Below are positions 45,358-54,960 of a stretch of DNA of 57,802 bases, one piece after another. Position 1 is the stretch's first letter. Every line of letters begins with the position of its first letter. This DNA comes from Bifidobacterium saguinibicoloris. Lineage in GTDB: Bacteria; Actinomycetota; Actinomycetes; Actinomycetales; Bifidobacteriaceae. Below the pieces are notes generated by a model that had not been told where the DNA came from, did not search any database, and was given only the letters and a program-made list of their open reading frames with translations. The position numbers and the translations under genes are program-made. The stretch lies in the NCBI RefSeq assembly GCF_019331725.1, contig NZ_JAHBBF010000015.1:1-57802 (forward strand), read 5' to 3'.

Positions 45358-45566
45358 ACTGCCACCGTCAGAGCAGGCGGGGGCGTCCGTTCCCGCCGGA
45401 CGAAACGCAGACGGGTGGCGTGGAAAACTCCGCATGGCATGCGGGTATCGGGGCGCACGCGGATCAGGCCAACTATCTCTTCGCTTTTGGACGTGCAGGA
45501 GGATGTGTGATTCCATCGGACCGGGCGACATGTCCGATAATCACACGGCACGTCACACGCGAGCCA

Positions 45567-45910
45567 CGCGAACCGCATCAGGCCGGCCGATCGTCAGGGC
45601 ACGCCGAGCCACGTCATACGCAGACGCACCATGTATCGGAGGCACGTCGAGCCACGCCAGGCATGCACGATGCGCGCAGGGAGAGAACAACACGGTGGAC
45701 CGCCGGCTCACATCGCCCCATGTCGGGGCATACGCAAGTACATCACAATCAGGTCACGCATCAGCCCACGCCGAGCCACGCCACAGGCCGTCTCGGGCAA
45801 CGTAGACACACTGTATATCGGGGCCATACGCGAACCGCATCAGGCCGGCCGGTCGTCGGGGCACGCCGAGCCATGCCCAGACATGTACGATGCGCGGGAC
45901 ATGCGCAAGA
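45567..45910. repeat. Diverged direct-repeat region
   Basis: A module of about 46 bp (CGCGAACCGCATCAGGCC ... ) occurs at 45567 and 45829. Shorter ACGCCGAGCCACG boxes recur at 45601, 45644 (one change), 45768 and 45863. A TGYACGATGCGCG box follows both long copies. Open frames here are long but low-quality, and no gene is accepted between 45358 and 46077. Confidence 0.6.
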
Positions 45911-45941
45911 ACCACGCACGGAGTATGCACAACCCCGGAAG

Positions 45942-45982
45942 TTATCCACAACCGTTCGGCACTTTATGCACAGTCATCCACA
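45942..45982. promoter_or_regulatory. Three DnaA boxes upstream of DUF559 gene
   Basis: TTATCCACA at 45942, TTATGCACA at 45964 and TCATCCACA at 45974 lie 96-136 bp before the next start. They could titrate DnaA or regulate the gene; too few for an origin. Confidence 0.55.
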
Positions 45983-46077
45983 GGTGCCGACGGGACGATC
46001 CAATGCCGTCTATCCTGAGCCTCCACCGGATGCAAAGGCAACGGACACCGAGACGCAATGAAGCGAAAGGACGAGAC

Positions 46078-47073
46078 ATGGGCGGATCGATGGCATTGGC
46101 CGAACTCACCGAACTGAAATACCGTCGCATGGGGATATGTTCCGAACTCCAGCGCCGCACCGATTGGCGTCCCCCATACGCCTTGTCCACCGCTTTGGAG
46201 CTGATGGCGATCGAGATGCCACGACTGCCGAGGGCCCGGATGCGAAACGAACGTCGGGGAACCGCCGAACGTGTCATGGTGGCCGTCCCCCATGCGAATC
46301 GGAAGTATCGCGTCAACGGAATCGATGCGGTGGTCTGGCGGTTCCCGATGGACACCATCACAATCGACCGGCAGTTCGTCTGCACGTCCCCGGCGTGCAC
46401 ATGGGCGATGTTCGCCGCGTATGTGGAGCTGGAGGAACTCATCGTGCTGGCCGATTCCATGATGCGACGGGATGGGCGTCTGCGGCGGACCGCGAAGGAG
46501 GGGCTGGCCCTGTACCTCGACGACGCCGAACGGTACGTGCGGCAGGAACGGGAGGAAGGCCATGCATGCCGGATGTTCAAGGGGTTCGCCGATTGCCGTC
46601 GAGCCATGCCGATGATCCGTGAGGGCACGGATTCCTCCATGGAGACCCGTACGCGGCTGGCTCTGATGAGATACGGTCTGGACTGCCCGCAGGTGAATTA
46701 TCCGGTGTCCGTCGGGCATGGGGGAAGGACGCTGTATCTGGATCTCGCGTATCCCGAGTTCAAGATCTGCATCGAATACGACGGAGCGTATCATGCGGGG
46801 CGATGGCTGGGCGATGTGAAGAGGCGCCAGGCGCTTGAGGACGCGGGCTGGAAATATGTTCAGGCGACATCGACGGATCTTGGCGCTCCTGCCGCCGAAG
46901 AGATTCTGGCCGGCAGGGTGGCGAATCGGATATACGAGGTCACGGGGGCGGTCGTGCCACTGATGAAGCGGAAAACCATCCGACAGGTATGCGATGCCAG
47001 AGGCGCACGCCGGCGGCCGCTGTACATGCGGCTCGGGTTCACGCCGCTGCTGAATCCCCGGACTGCGGGCTGA
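46078..47073 (+). CDS. DUF559 / Vsr-like endonuclease-domain protein
   Basis: 331 residues from the ATG at 46078 with AAAGGA upstream; the longer frame from 45631 runs through repeats and is rejected. The N-terminal 200 residues match a common actinobacterial arrangement, AbiEi-like, with RYRVNGI-type and SPACTWAMFAAYVELEELIVLAD segments. The C-terminal 110 residues are a PD-(D/E)XK Vsr-like fold: YLDLAYPEFKICIEYDGAYH and RRQALEDAGWKYVQAT. Proteins of this type may be solitary antitoxin/nuclease genes, and function is unproven. No partner toxin is adjacent. AT content is a little higher than in the neighbours. Confidence 0.75.
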   Translation: MGGSMALAELTELKYRRMGICSELQRRTDWRPPYALSTALELMAIEMPRLPRARMRNERRGTAERVMVAVPHANRKYRVNGIDAVVWRFPMDTITIDRQFVCTSPACTWAMFAAYVELEELIVLADSMMRRDGRLRRTAKEGLALYLDDAERYVRQEREEGHACRMFKGFADCRRAMPMIREGTDSSMETRTRLALMRYGLDCPQVNYPVSVGHGGRTLYLDLAYPEFKICIEYDGAYHAGRWLGDVKRRQALEDAGWKYVQATSTDLGAPAAEEILAGRVANRIYEVTGAVVPLMKRKTIRQVCDARGARRRPLYMRLGFTPLLNPRTAG

Positions 47074-47146
47074 TGCGCCGGGCCATCACGGCTTGCGGCG
47101 TGGTATGCGGAACGAGTCGCAGCATCTCAGGGTTCTCCCGGACTAT

Positions 47147-47345
47147 CTGCGTTGTAAGGGGTACTTTTGCGTTTGTGCGGACATCCATCTCGCCTATGAG
47201 GGGTGGGCACCCTCGTCGTTAGGCCGCGGAAACGGCCTGGTCTCATTGCAATCAAGCCGTTTCCGCATGGATATACCCGTACGAAGAACCCCTCATAAGC
47301 AGGATAGGCATCCGCAAACCCGCGAATGCACCTCTTGTAACGGAG
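47147..47345. repeat. 199-bp nested palindromic element, copy 2
   Basis: Same plan as 43397-43595. AGGGGT boxes lie 42 bp apart in each arm (47155, 47197; complement at 47288, 47330). The central stem is GCGGAAACGGCCTGG at 47226-47240 against 47252-47266 with two mismatches. It lies between the convergent DUF559 and putP genes. The sequence differs from copy 1 at many bases, but pairing is kept. Confidence 0.88.
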
Positions 47346-47538
47346 ATGTCGCAAGACAGCCGCAAGGCATCCACGCGTTGGCCACGCGTTGGCCGCAAGA
47401 TAGCCGCGAAATGGCCGCAGGCCAGCCGCAGGATAGCCACACACGGAGCCCTGAAAGGCGTGACGCGGCCCGGCCCCGCCTTCGGCACTCAGCCGTTCAG
47501 AACCGTGCCGCCTGACCAGACCGACCGCCGCCGACGGG

Positions 47539-49203
47539 TCACTTGCCTCGGACCTCGGCCTCCATGGTCTCCATCGGCTCGTCGACGAGCACCGTGCCGG
47601 AGGGCAGCGAGCCGGGCAGCGGGTCGTCCATGTAGTGGTCGAACTCGTAGAGCATCTGCTCGTTCGGCTTCTCGGTGAGCAGCGACACCACCACGATGAA
47701 CGCCAGCGAGATGAGGAACGCGGGCAGCAGCTCGTAGATGGCGAACACGCCGCCCAGAGGCTTCATCACGTTATGCCAGATGAGCACGGCCGCGGTGCCG
47801 GAGAGCATGCCCGCCACGGCACCGGCCTTGTTGGCGCGGCGCCAGTACAACGCGCACAGCATGAGCGGGCCGAACGAGGCGCCCAGACCGGCCCACGCGT
47901 AGGAGACGACCTGGAAGATTGAGGAGTTCTGGTCGTAGGCGACGAGGCATCCGAACAGGAACATCACCACCAGCGTGAGGCGCGCGACGATCATGACCTG
48001 ACGGTCGGTCGCCTTCTTGTGGAACAGACCACGGAAGATGTTCTCGCCCATCGCGGAGGCGCCGATGATCATGTACGAGGAGCTGGAGCTCATCGAGGCG
48101 GCGAAGATGCCGGAGACGACCACACCGCACACGAAGCTCGGCAGCAGCGTCTGCGCGAGTACGATGAAGATGGTCTCCGCGTCCGTGCCGGTAAGCAGGT
48201 GCGTGGGCATCATCGCACGGCCGACGAGACCGATGCACACGGCGCTGGCGAGCGAAAGCACGCACCAGGAGGTGGCGATGATACGCGACTTGCGTACCTC
48301 CTCGGCGTCGCGGATGGACAGGAAGCGCACGAGCACCTGCGGCATACCGAAGTAGCCGAGACCCCACGCAAGCATCGAGACGATCGTGATGATGCCGTAG
48401 TCGGTGGGCGCGCCGAACACGGCCTTGCCGGCCTCGACGATCTGCCTGCCGGTCTCCGGGTCGAGCGTCGGGGAGGCGACCTGCGTGCCGGAGATGAAGC
48501 CGGGGATCGCGCGCAGGAAGGCGACCGTCTCGCCGATGCCGCCGGCGGAGGCGACCGTGCCGACGAACACCACGGCGAGCGCGAAGAACATGAGCAGGCC
48601 CTGGATGAAATCGGTCATCACGACGGACAGGTAGCCGCCGACGATCGTGTACACGAACACGACGAGCGCGCCGAGGACCATCATCAGGTGGTAGTCGAAG
48701 CCGAACAGCGCGGCGAACAGCTTGCCGACGGTCACGAAGCAGCTGCCCACGTACACGCAGAAGAAGACGAGGATGATGACGGCCGCGATGGTGGAGATGA
48801 CGCTCTTCGTATCGTGGAAGCGCTTGGCGAAGAAGTCGGGGATGGTGATGGCGTCGCCGGCCACCACGGAGTAGCGGCGCAGACGCCTGGCCACGATCTT
48901 CCAGTTGAGGTAGGTGCCGATGGCGAGGCCGAGGGCGGTCCACAACGGGTCGGCGGCGCCGGTGAAGTAGGCGAGGCCGGGCAGGCCCATGAGCAGCCAG
49001 CCGGACATGTCGGAGGCTTCGGCGGAGAGCGCGGTGAGCCACGGTCCCACGCCGCGCCCGCCGGCGAAGTACTCCTTGGAGGAGGAGTTGGACCGCTTGG
49101 AGTAGACGAATCCGATGGACAGCATGGCCGCGAAGTAGATGACCATGGCCAGAAGGATCCAGAAATCGTTCGCCACACTAACCGCCTTATCCGAGATGTC
49201 CAT
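47539..49203 (-). CDS. putP: Sodium:proline symporter (PutP, SSS family)
   Basis: 554 residues with about 13 membrane segments. The SSS pattern includes GGRGVGPWLTALSAEASDMSGW, YLNWKIVARRLRRYS and WGLGYFGMPQVLVRFLSI. It imports proline with sodium, for nutrition or osmotic balance. The acidic C-terminal tail of about 45 residues (PLPGSLPSGTVLVDEPMETMEAEV) is soluble. No proline catabolic gene is nearby. The ribosome site is weak. Confidence 0.92.
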   Translation of the reverse strand: MDISDKAVSVANDFWILLAMVIYFAAMLSIGFVYSKRSNSSSKEYFAGGRGVGPWLTALSAEASDMSGWLLMGLPGLAYFTGAADPLWTALGLAIGTYLNWKIVARRLRRYSVVAGDAITIPDFFAKRFHDTKSVISTIAAVIILVFFCVYVGSCFVTVGKLFAALFGFDYHLMMVLGALVVFVYTIVGGYLSVVMTDFIQGLLMFFALAVVFVGTVASAGGIGETVAFLRAIPGFISGTQVASPTLDPETGRQIVEAGKAVFGAPTDYGIITIVSMLAWGLGYFGMPQVLVRFLSIRDAEEVRKSRIIATSWCVLSLASAVCIGLVGRAMMPTHLLTGTDAETIFIVLAQTLLPSFVCGVVVSGIFAASMSSSSSYMIIGASAMGENIFRGLFHKKATDRQVMIVARLTLVVMFLFGCLVAYDQNSSIFQVVSYAWAGLGASFGPLMLCALYWRRANKAGAVAGMLSGTAAVLIWHNVMKPLGGVFAIYELLPAFLISLAFIVVVSLLTEKPNEQMLYEFDHYMDDPLPGSLPSGTVLVDEPMETMEAEVRGK

Positions 49204-49369
49204 GGCGCCGTGCGGACGCGTGAGGTCCGCACGTGACGACCATGGGGTTGCTCTCTGGGAATTCCAGTACTGTCGCCGACCTTCCCCGAAAGTGCGGACA
49301 ATCCCACGACGGCGTCTCGCATGCTGAGCGGGAGGCCGCGGAAAAGGCCATGAACAGGGTCATGAAAAA

Positions 49370-49391
49370 GGCCCTCTCGTCGGAGAGGGCC
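49370..49391 (-). terminator. Terminator of ThrE-like gene
   Basis: GGCCCTCTC-GTCG-GAGAGGGCC hairpin followed on the minus strand by TTTTT. To its right is an 18-bp tandem duplication (49392 and 49410, GGTTGCCGTCGGGAGGCY). Confidence 0.85.
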
Positions 49392-49465
49392 GGTTGCCGT
49401 CGGGAGGCTGGTTGCCGTCGGGAGGCCGGGCGGCTCGAACGAATCAGATGCAGATTAGATGCAGA

Positions 49466-51430
49466 TCAGATGTCGTACCGCCACGACTTGTCGGTGATGA
49501 CGCGCGCCATCGCCAGGCCGATCGGCAGGCAGATGATGACCATGAACGCGCGGAACGCCCAGTCGAGCGCGGTCAGGGTGTCGAACGAACCGAGGTGGAA
49601 CATGGCCTGGTACATGTACAGGCCGGGCACCATGATCACGATCGACGGCACGGTGAGGCAGATGCGCGGATAGCCGAAGTGGGGCGCGAGCCAGCCCTTC
49701 CGCACGGACGAACGCCATGCGGTGGCGAGCAGGCCCGCGAGCAGCGCGCCGATGAACGCACCGGCCTCCGCGGGCACGCCGCGGTCGACGATCTCGAGAC
49801 GCAGTGTATCGGTGATGGCGCCGATGGTCGCGGCGACGAGGCACATGCGCTGCGGCGAGTTGAACATGATGGAGAAGCCCCAGACCCCGAGGAACGCGAA
49901 CACGAAGCGCAGCGCGCCGTTCACCCACACGTTGAGGCCGAGCGGCTCGAAGCCGGTGGGGTTGAGGTGCACGATCGAGGCGACCATCCACCCTGCGAGC
50001 GTGGCCATGAGCACGATGCAGAAGAAGTACGTGAGGCGTTGGATGCCGGAGGGGAAGTCGATCTTCGCCATGTCGAGGCCGCTGGTGATGAGCGGGAATC
50101 CGGGGATGACGAACAGCATCGCGCCGATGTACGCGGTGTCGTGCTGCAGGGCGATCGGGTCGAACAGGCCGATGAGGCGCAGCGTGCCGGTGCAGGCGAG
50201 CGCGGCGAGCGCGACGCACACGAACGTGACGAAGAACTGGTTGAGATGGTGCTTGAACAGACGGCGGCGCAGCCAGTGGCCGAGTCCGGCGCCGACGAAC
50301 GCGCCGACCATGTCGTAGGGGCCGCCGCCGAGCAGGAACACGAAGGATGCGCAGGCGATGGCGGAGGCGAGTCCGGCGAAGGCGGGCGTGTACAGCGGTT
50401 TGCGGTGTTCGATCATGTCGAGCCGGTGGTGGGCCTGCCGCACGGTGATGCCCGTCGTCCGGCCGTCCGCCTTGCGTTCGCCGTCGAGGTGGTCGAAGTG
50501 TTCGGCGTATTCCTTGGGCGGCTTGCGATTGGCGAGTTTCGTCTTCGGCCGACGTGTCTTGCCCGCGGCCTCCGACTGTGAGGTTGCGCCGATGCCGACG
50601 CCGGTTTCGCCGGCGGTTCCGACCGGTTCCTCCCCGTGCTTCGCGGCCGCCTCGCGCTCCTGCGCCTGCTCGCGTTCGTCGGCGGCGCGTGCGGCGAGCG
50701 ACTGGGTCATCGCGGCCTGCGACCAGTCGGTCTCGTGCACGTGCAGCTGGTGGGCGCGCGGGTCGCCCGGGTCGGTGGCGCGGCTCGCGGCCTCCAGCGC
50801 GTCGAGCACGGCGTCCTGGCCGGGCTCGACGCGGCCGTCCGCGGCGTCAGCGGCATCCGCGACGCCGATGCCTTCGACGCGCCCCTCCCTGCGCAGCTGC
50901 TTGGACAGGTCGGCGGACACCTGCGAGGCGTCCTTCGCGTCGAGGTGCTGCATGAGTCCCTGCGAGACCTCGGGCTGCACGTGGTACATGCTTTCCTCGC
51001 CGAGGTTGACGCTGAACCAGTCGGCGAAGTGTTCGAGCAGCCAGATGCGTTCGGTGTTGACGCCGGTGCTCGGCAGGTCGATGACCTCGGTGATGCGGTC
51101 CTTGCCGTCGGTGCATGCGGCTTCGATGTCGGTGAGGTTGACGTCGGCGCGCACGTGCACGCCGAGCGGGTAGGCGATGCGGTGCATCATCTCGCGCACG
51201 CGGAACGAGCCGGTGCCGGCGGACAGGTCGAGCAGTCCGACGCGTACGATGACGCTCGCCTTGGCGGCGATGCCCGCTTCGGCGATGGGCTTGTCCCAGT
51301 CGCGTTCGATGTCCTCCATGTCCAGCGGGATGGAGTGCGTGTGGTAGTGCGACACGGCGATGGCGCCGTGCTCCTTGTGGTCGTCCTGTCCGGCCTGCGC
51401 CGTGGTGCGATGTTCCGTCTGCTGCTGCAT
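49466..51430 (-). CDS. thrE: Threonine/serine exporter, ThrE family
   Basis: 654 residues. The N-terminal soluble domain (DUF1212-type, about 35-175) contains ASVIVRVGLLDLSAGTGSFRVREMMHRIA. An inserted Ala/Glu/Asp-rich stretch (about 185-325) interrupts it, much longer than in Corynebacterium ThrE. About ten membrane segments follow (about 350-650), including PGFPLITSGLDMAKIDF and IMVPGLYMYQAMF. The family exports threonine and serine. A ribosome site is not obvious before 51430. It is transcribed away from ppc. Confidence 0.87.
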   Translation of the reverse strand: MQQQTEHRTTAQAGQDDHKEHGAIAVSHYHTHSIPLDMEDIERDWDKPIAEAGIAAKASVIVRVGLLDLSAGTGSFRVREMMHRIAYPLGVHVRADVNLTDIEAACTDGKDRITEVIDLPSTGVNTERIWLLEHFADWFSVNLGEESMYHVQPEVSQGLMQHLDAKDASQVSADLSKQLRREGRVEGIGVADAADAADGRVEPGQDAVLDALEAASRATDPGDPRAHQLHVHETDWSQAAMTQSLAARAADEREQAQEREAAAKHGEEPVGTAGETGVGIGATSQSEAAGKTRRPKTKLANRKPPKEYAEHFDHLDGERKADGRTTGITVRQAHHRLDMIEHRKPLYTPAFAGLASAIACASFVFLLGGGPYDMVGAFVGAGLGHWLRRRLFKHHLNQFFVTFVCVALAALACTGTLRLIGLFDPIALQHDTAYIGAMLFVIPGFPLITSGLDMAKIDFPSGIQRLTYFFCIVLMATLAGWMVASIVHLNPTGFEPLGLNVWVNGALRFVFAFLGVWGFSIMFNSPQRMCLVAATIGAITDTLRLEIVDRGVPAEAGAFIGALLAGLLATAWRSSVRKGWLAPHFGYPRICLTVPSIVIMVPGLYMYQAMFHLGSFDTLTALDWAFRAFMVIICLPIGLAMARVITDKSWRYDI

Positions 51431-51877
51431 GTGATTCCCTGATCCGTTCGGATGCCGTGCGGGGGCGCGATGCGCGCATGCCCGCCCGTGTCTTGCGATT
51501 GCCGATGACTGCGAATGACGAGATTCCGAGGCCTCACGCTACCCCGCTCCCTTCCCCGCGCGACGCGCGCCCTTTCGGACGGTCCACGTTTCGGACACGC
51601 AACGGCCGCAATGCGGCCCTCCGACGCGTCGTCGGCGACGGCGCGAACCGCTCCGGACGCGACGGAACACGCCGGAATCGCACACCGAAAATGTCACGGT
51701 CCGCGTCCGGAAACCGGAATCCGTAACATTCGTTGCGATTGGGCGACGTTAGAATGCCGACTACAACCAAACGCCGTATACGGGCTGTGGGCTCGCAACG
51801 GACGGCCTCAACAACCGCGGAGGAGCCGTGGGCGACCGTCAGACCGAGCAACCTTAGGTACGGCAGAAGGAGGTCTG

Positions 51878-54634
51878 ATGACAGATAACGATCAGCAGAT
51901 CACGCCCGCCGACGCGACCATCGTGTCCACCGGCACCGGGACCAAAGGCCCCGAAGAGCGCCATCTCCCTGAATCGCTCGCCAACGACATGGATCTATGT
52001 CTGCGCATCCTGCGCGATGTCCTTGGCGAATTCGATCCCAAATTGCTCGCAACCTTCGATCAGGTGCGACAGTACGCGGTCGAGGCCAGCGCCGAACACT
52101 TCGAAGGCGTGATGGTCGACCCCGATCCCGATCACGACGGACTGAAGAAGGCCGTGGAGACCATCGACAAGATGAAGCTCCACGACGCCCAGCTGCTCGC
52201 CCGCGCATTCGCCACCTACTTCCACCTCGCCAACCTGTGCGAGGAGGACTACCGCGTCTCCGTGCTGCACGCGCGCGAGGCCAAGGTGACCGAGGACAGC
52301 GCCGTGGACCCGATCAACGAGCTCACCGTGGCCTACCACCAGCTCATCAACGAGATGGGTCCGGCCAAGGCCAAGGAGCTGCTCGACCGGCTCGAGTTCC
52401 ACCCCGTGTTCACCGCGCACCCCACCGAGGCCCGCCGCAAGGCCGTGGAAGGCAAGATCCGCCGCATCTCCGAACTGCTCACCGCGCACAAGACGCTCGG
52501 CGGCTCGGACAAGAAGGAGAACAGCCGTCGCCTCTACAACGAGATCGACGCCCTGTTCCGCACCTCGCCGATCGCGCTGAAGAAGCCGACGCCGGTGGAA
52601 GAGGCGGACACCATCCTCGACATCTTCGACAACACGCTGTTCCACACCATCCCGCAGGTCTACCGCCGCTTCGACGACTGGGTCCTGGGCGACAAGGCCG
52701 GACTCGTCGAGCCCGTCTGCCCCGCGTTCTTCCACCCGGGCAGCTGGATCGGCTCCGACCGCGACGGCAACCCGAACGTCACCGCCAAGGTGAGCCGTCA
52801 GGTGGCCCGCAAGTTCTCCGACCACGTCCTCGCCGCCCTCGAGGAGGCCACGCGCACCGTGGGCCGCAACCTCACCATGGAGGCGGAGACCACGCCGCCG
52901 AGCGCCGAGCTCAAGGTGCTGTGGAGCCACCAGAAGGAGATGAGCGAGCGTCTCACCGACAAGGCCGCCCTGATCTCCACCAAGGAGCTGCACCGCGCCG
53001 TCATGCTGGTGATCGCCGATCGCCTGCACTACACCATCGAGCGCGACGCCGACCTCATGTACCACTCCTGCGACGACTTCATCGCCGACCTCAAGACGGT
53101 CCAGCGGTCGCTGTCCGACGCGGGCGCCAAGCGCTCCGCGTACGGTCCGCTGCAGGACCTCATCTGGCAGGCCGAGACCTTCGGCTTCCACATGGTCGAG
53201 ATGGAGTTCCGCCAGCATTCCGTGGTGCATTCCCGCGCCCTCGCGGACATCCGCGAGCACGGCCTGCACGGCGAACGCGGCGACCTGCAGCCGATGACCC
53301 AGGAGGTGCTCGACACCTTCCGCGCCCTCGGCTCCATCCAGAAGCGCAACGGCCTGAAGGCCGCCCGCCGCTACATCATCTCGTTCACGAAGAGCGCCCA
53401 GAACATCAAGGACGTCTACGAGCTGAACCGCCTCGCCTTCGCCCATCCTGAGGACGTGCCGACCATCGACGTGATTCCGCTGTTCGAGCAGCTCGAGGAT
53501 CTCCAGAACTCGGTGGACGTGCTCGAGGACATGATCAAGATCCCCGAAGTGCAGGCGCGTCTCAAGGCCACCGGCAACAAGCTCGAGGTCATGCTCGGCT
53601 ACTCCGATTCCTCGAAGGACGCCGGCCCGACCTCCGCCACGCTGGCCCTGCACTCCGCGCAGGAGCGCATCGCCAAGTGGGCGAAGTCGCACGACATCGA
53701 CCTGACCCTGTTCCATGGCCGCGGCGGCGCCGTCGGCCGTGGCGGTGGCCCCGCCAACCGCGCGGTGCTCGCCCAGCCGGTCGGCTCCGTCAAGTGCCGC
53801 TTCAAGCTCACCGAACAGGGCGAGGTCATCTTCGCCCGCTACGGCAACCCGGTGCTGGCCATCCGCCACGTCGAGTCCGTCGCGGCGGCGACCCTGCTCC
53901 AGTCCGCGCCGAGCGTCGAGAAGCGCAACACGGACATGACCGCCAAGTACGCGGAGATGGCGCACGAGCTCGACGAGGCGGCGCACAACCGCTTCCTCGA
54001 CCTGCTGCACACGCCGGACTTCGCGCAGTGGTTCTCCACCGTGACGCCGCTCACCGAGATCGGTCTGCTGCCGATCGGCTCCCGTCCGGCCAAGCGTGGC
54101 CTGGGCGCGAAGTCGCTCGACGACCTGCGCACGATTCCGTGGATCTTCTCCTGGGCCCAGGCCCGCATCAACCTGGCCGCCTGGTACGGCCTCGGCACCG
54201 CATGCGAGCAGTTCGGCGATTTGGAGACCATGCGTCAGGCCTACGAGGAGTGGCCGCTGTTCTCCACGTTCATCGACAACATCGAGATGTCGCTCGCCAA
54301 GACCGACGAGCGCATCGCGAAGATGTACCTGGCGTTGGACGACCGCACCGATCTGCCGGAGAAGGTCATGCACGAGATGGAGCTCACCCGCAAGTGGGTG
54401 CTGGCCATCGTCGGCGACAAGTGGCCGCTCCAGCACCGTCACGTGCTCGGCCAGGCCATCCGCATCCGCTCCCCGTACGTGGACGCGCTGTCCGTCACCC
54501 AGGTGCTGGCGCTGCGTTCGCTGCGCAAGAAGGTGGACAAGGAGGAGCTCTCGAAGAGCCAACAGGCGGAGTTCATCTATCTCATCCTCTGCACCGTTTC
54601 GGGCGTCGCCGCCGGCCTGCAGAACACGGGCTGA
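51878..54634 (+). CDS. ppc: Phosphoenolpyruvate carboxylase
   Basis: 918 residues from the ATG at 51878 with AGAAGGAGG. It makes oxaloacetate from PEP and bicarbonate. The catalytic histidine is H181 in FTAHPTEARRK. MLGYSDSSKDAG and LFHGRGGAVGRGGGP are intact, and the C-terminus ends NTG as in the family. Upstream in-frame starts to 51515 are rejected. Bifidobacteria lack a full TCA cycle, so the enzyme feeds aspartate-family synthesis. The carbonic anhydrase at 10 kb supplies bicarbonate. Confidence 0.97.
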   Translation: MTDNDQQITPADATIVSTGTGTKGPEERHLPESLANDMDLCLRILRDVLGEFDPKLLATFDQVRQYAVEASAEHFEGVMVDPDPDHDGLKKAVETIDKMKLHDAQLLARAFATYFHLANLCEEDYRVSVLHAREAKVTEDSAVDPINELTVAYHQLINEMGPAKAKELLDRLEFHPVFTAHPTEARRKAVEGKIRRISELLTAHKTLGGSDKKENSRRLYNEIDALFRTSPIALKKPTPVEEADTILDIFDNTLFHTIPQVYRRFDDWVLGDKAGLVEPVCPAFFHPGSWIGSDRDGNPNVTAKVSRQVARKFSDHVLAALEEATRTVGRNLTMEAETTPPSAELKVLWSHQKEMSERLTDKAALISTKELHRAVMLVIADRLHYTIERDADLMYHSCDDFIADLKTVQRSLSDAGAKRSAYGPLQDLIWQAETFGFHMVEMEFRQHSVVHSRALADIREHGLHGERGDLQPMTQEVLDTFRALGSIQKRNGLKAARRYIISFTKSAQNIKDVYELNRLAFAHPEDVPTIDVIPLFEQLEDLQNSVDVLEDMIKIPEVQARLKATGNKLEVMLGYSDSSKDAGPTSATLALHSAQERIAKWAKSHDIDLTLFHGRGGAVGRGGGPANRAVLAQPVGSVKCRFKLTEQGEVIFARYGNPVLAIRHVESVAAATLLQSAPSVEKRNTDMTAKYAEMAHELDEAAHNRFLDLLHTPDFAQWFSTVTPLTEIGLLPIGSRPAKRGLGAKSLDDLRTIPWIFSWAQARINLAAWYGLGTACEQFGDLETMRQAYEEWPLFSTFIDNIEMSLAKTDERIAKMYLALDDRTDLPEKVMHEMELTRKWVLAIVGDKWPLQHRHVLGQAIRIRSPYVDALSVTQVLALRSLRKKVDKEELSKSQQAEFIYLILCTVSGVAAGLQNTG

Positions 54635-54652
54635 TCGCACCCCTTCATTTCC

Positions 54653-54728
54653 GGTTCCGGAACGCCCGTTTCGGGCGCTCCGGAACCACCTTCACGAGGG
54701 CCTTCGCGGGTTTTCCGCGGAGGCCCTC
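54653..54728 (+). terminator. Tandem terminators after ppc
   Basis: Hairpin one (54653-54687) has arms GGTTCCGGAACGCCCG with one mismatch around TTT. Hairpin two (54696-54728) pairs GAGGGCC and GCGG around GTTTT. Confidence 0.75.
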
Positions 54729-54819
54729 CGTCGTCTCACGCCCATGTCCGTCGTCTCATGCCCATATCCGTCGTTTCTTGTCCATCCTTGGCGTGCTGCC
54801 GACGCTACAGGACGTCCCA

Positions 54820-54960
54820 GCGTCGGCGCCGTGCCACGGCTGGCGTAGTTCCGACGCAAACCCGTCGTCAGCGTCGGCACCGTGCCACAGCTGGCGCAAC
54901 TCCGACGCCGGATGGCCTGTAGGCGTCGCCTGAGTGCCGACTGTGGCACGCAGGCGACGC
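54820..54960. repeat. Three 38-bp hairpins at 51-52 bp period
   Basis: Units start at 54820, 54871 and 54923 and are each 38 bp. The first two read GCGTCGGCRCCGTGCCAC ... TCCGACGC with matching ends. The third, GCGTCGCCTG ... CAGGCGACGC, has 10-bp perfect arms and an inner GTGCC/GGCAC pair. Nothing else gene-like is seen in 54729-55381 apart from a short CGAATCGGA repeat near 54970. Confidence 0.75.

Noticed and set aside
45942..45982. Second replication origin
   Set aside because: Only one perfect and two near DnaA boxes, against fifteen or more at 30.1-30.5 kb.
45631..46077. N-terminal extension of the DUF559 protein
   Set aside because: The frame crosses the direct repeats and DnaA boxes, while a good ribosome site precedes the ATG at 46078.
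51995..54640. 881-codon minus-strand open frame opposite ppc
   Set aside because: Antisense shadow of a highly conserved enzyme, with the same compositional cause.
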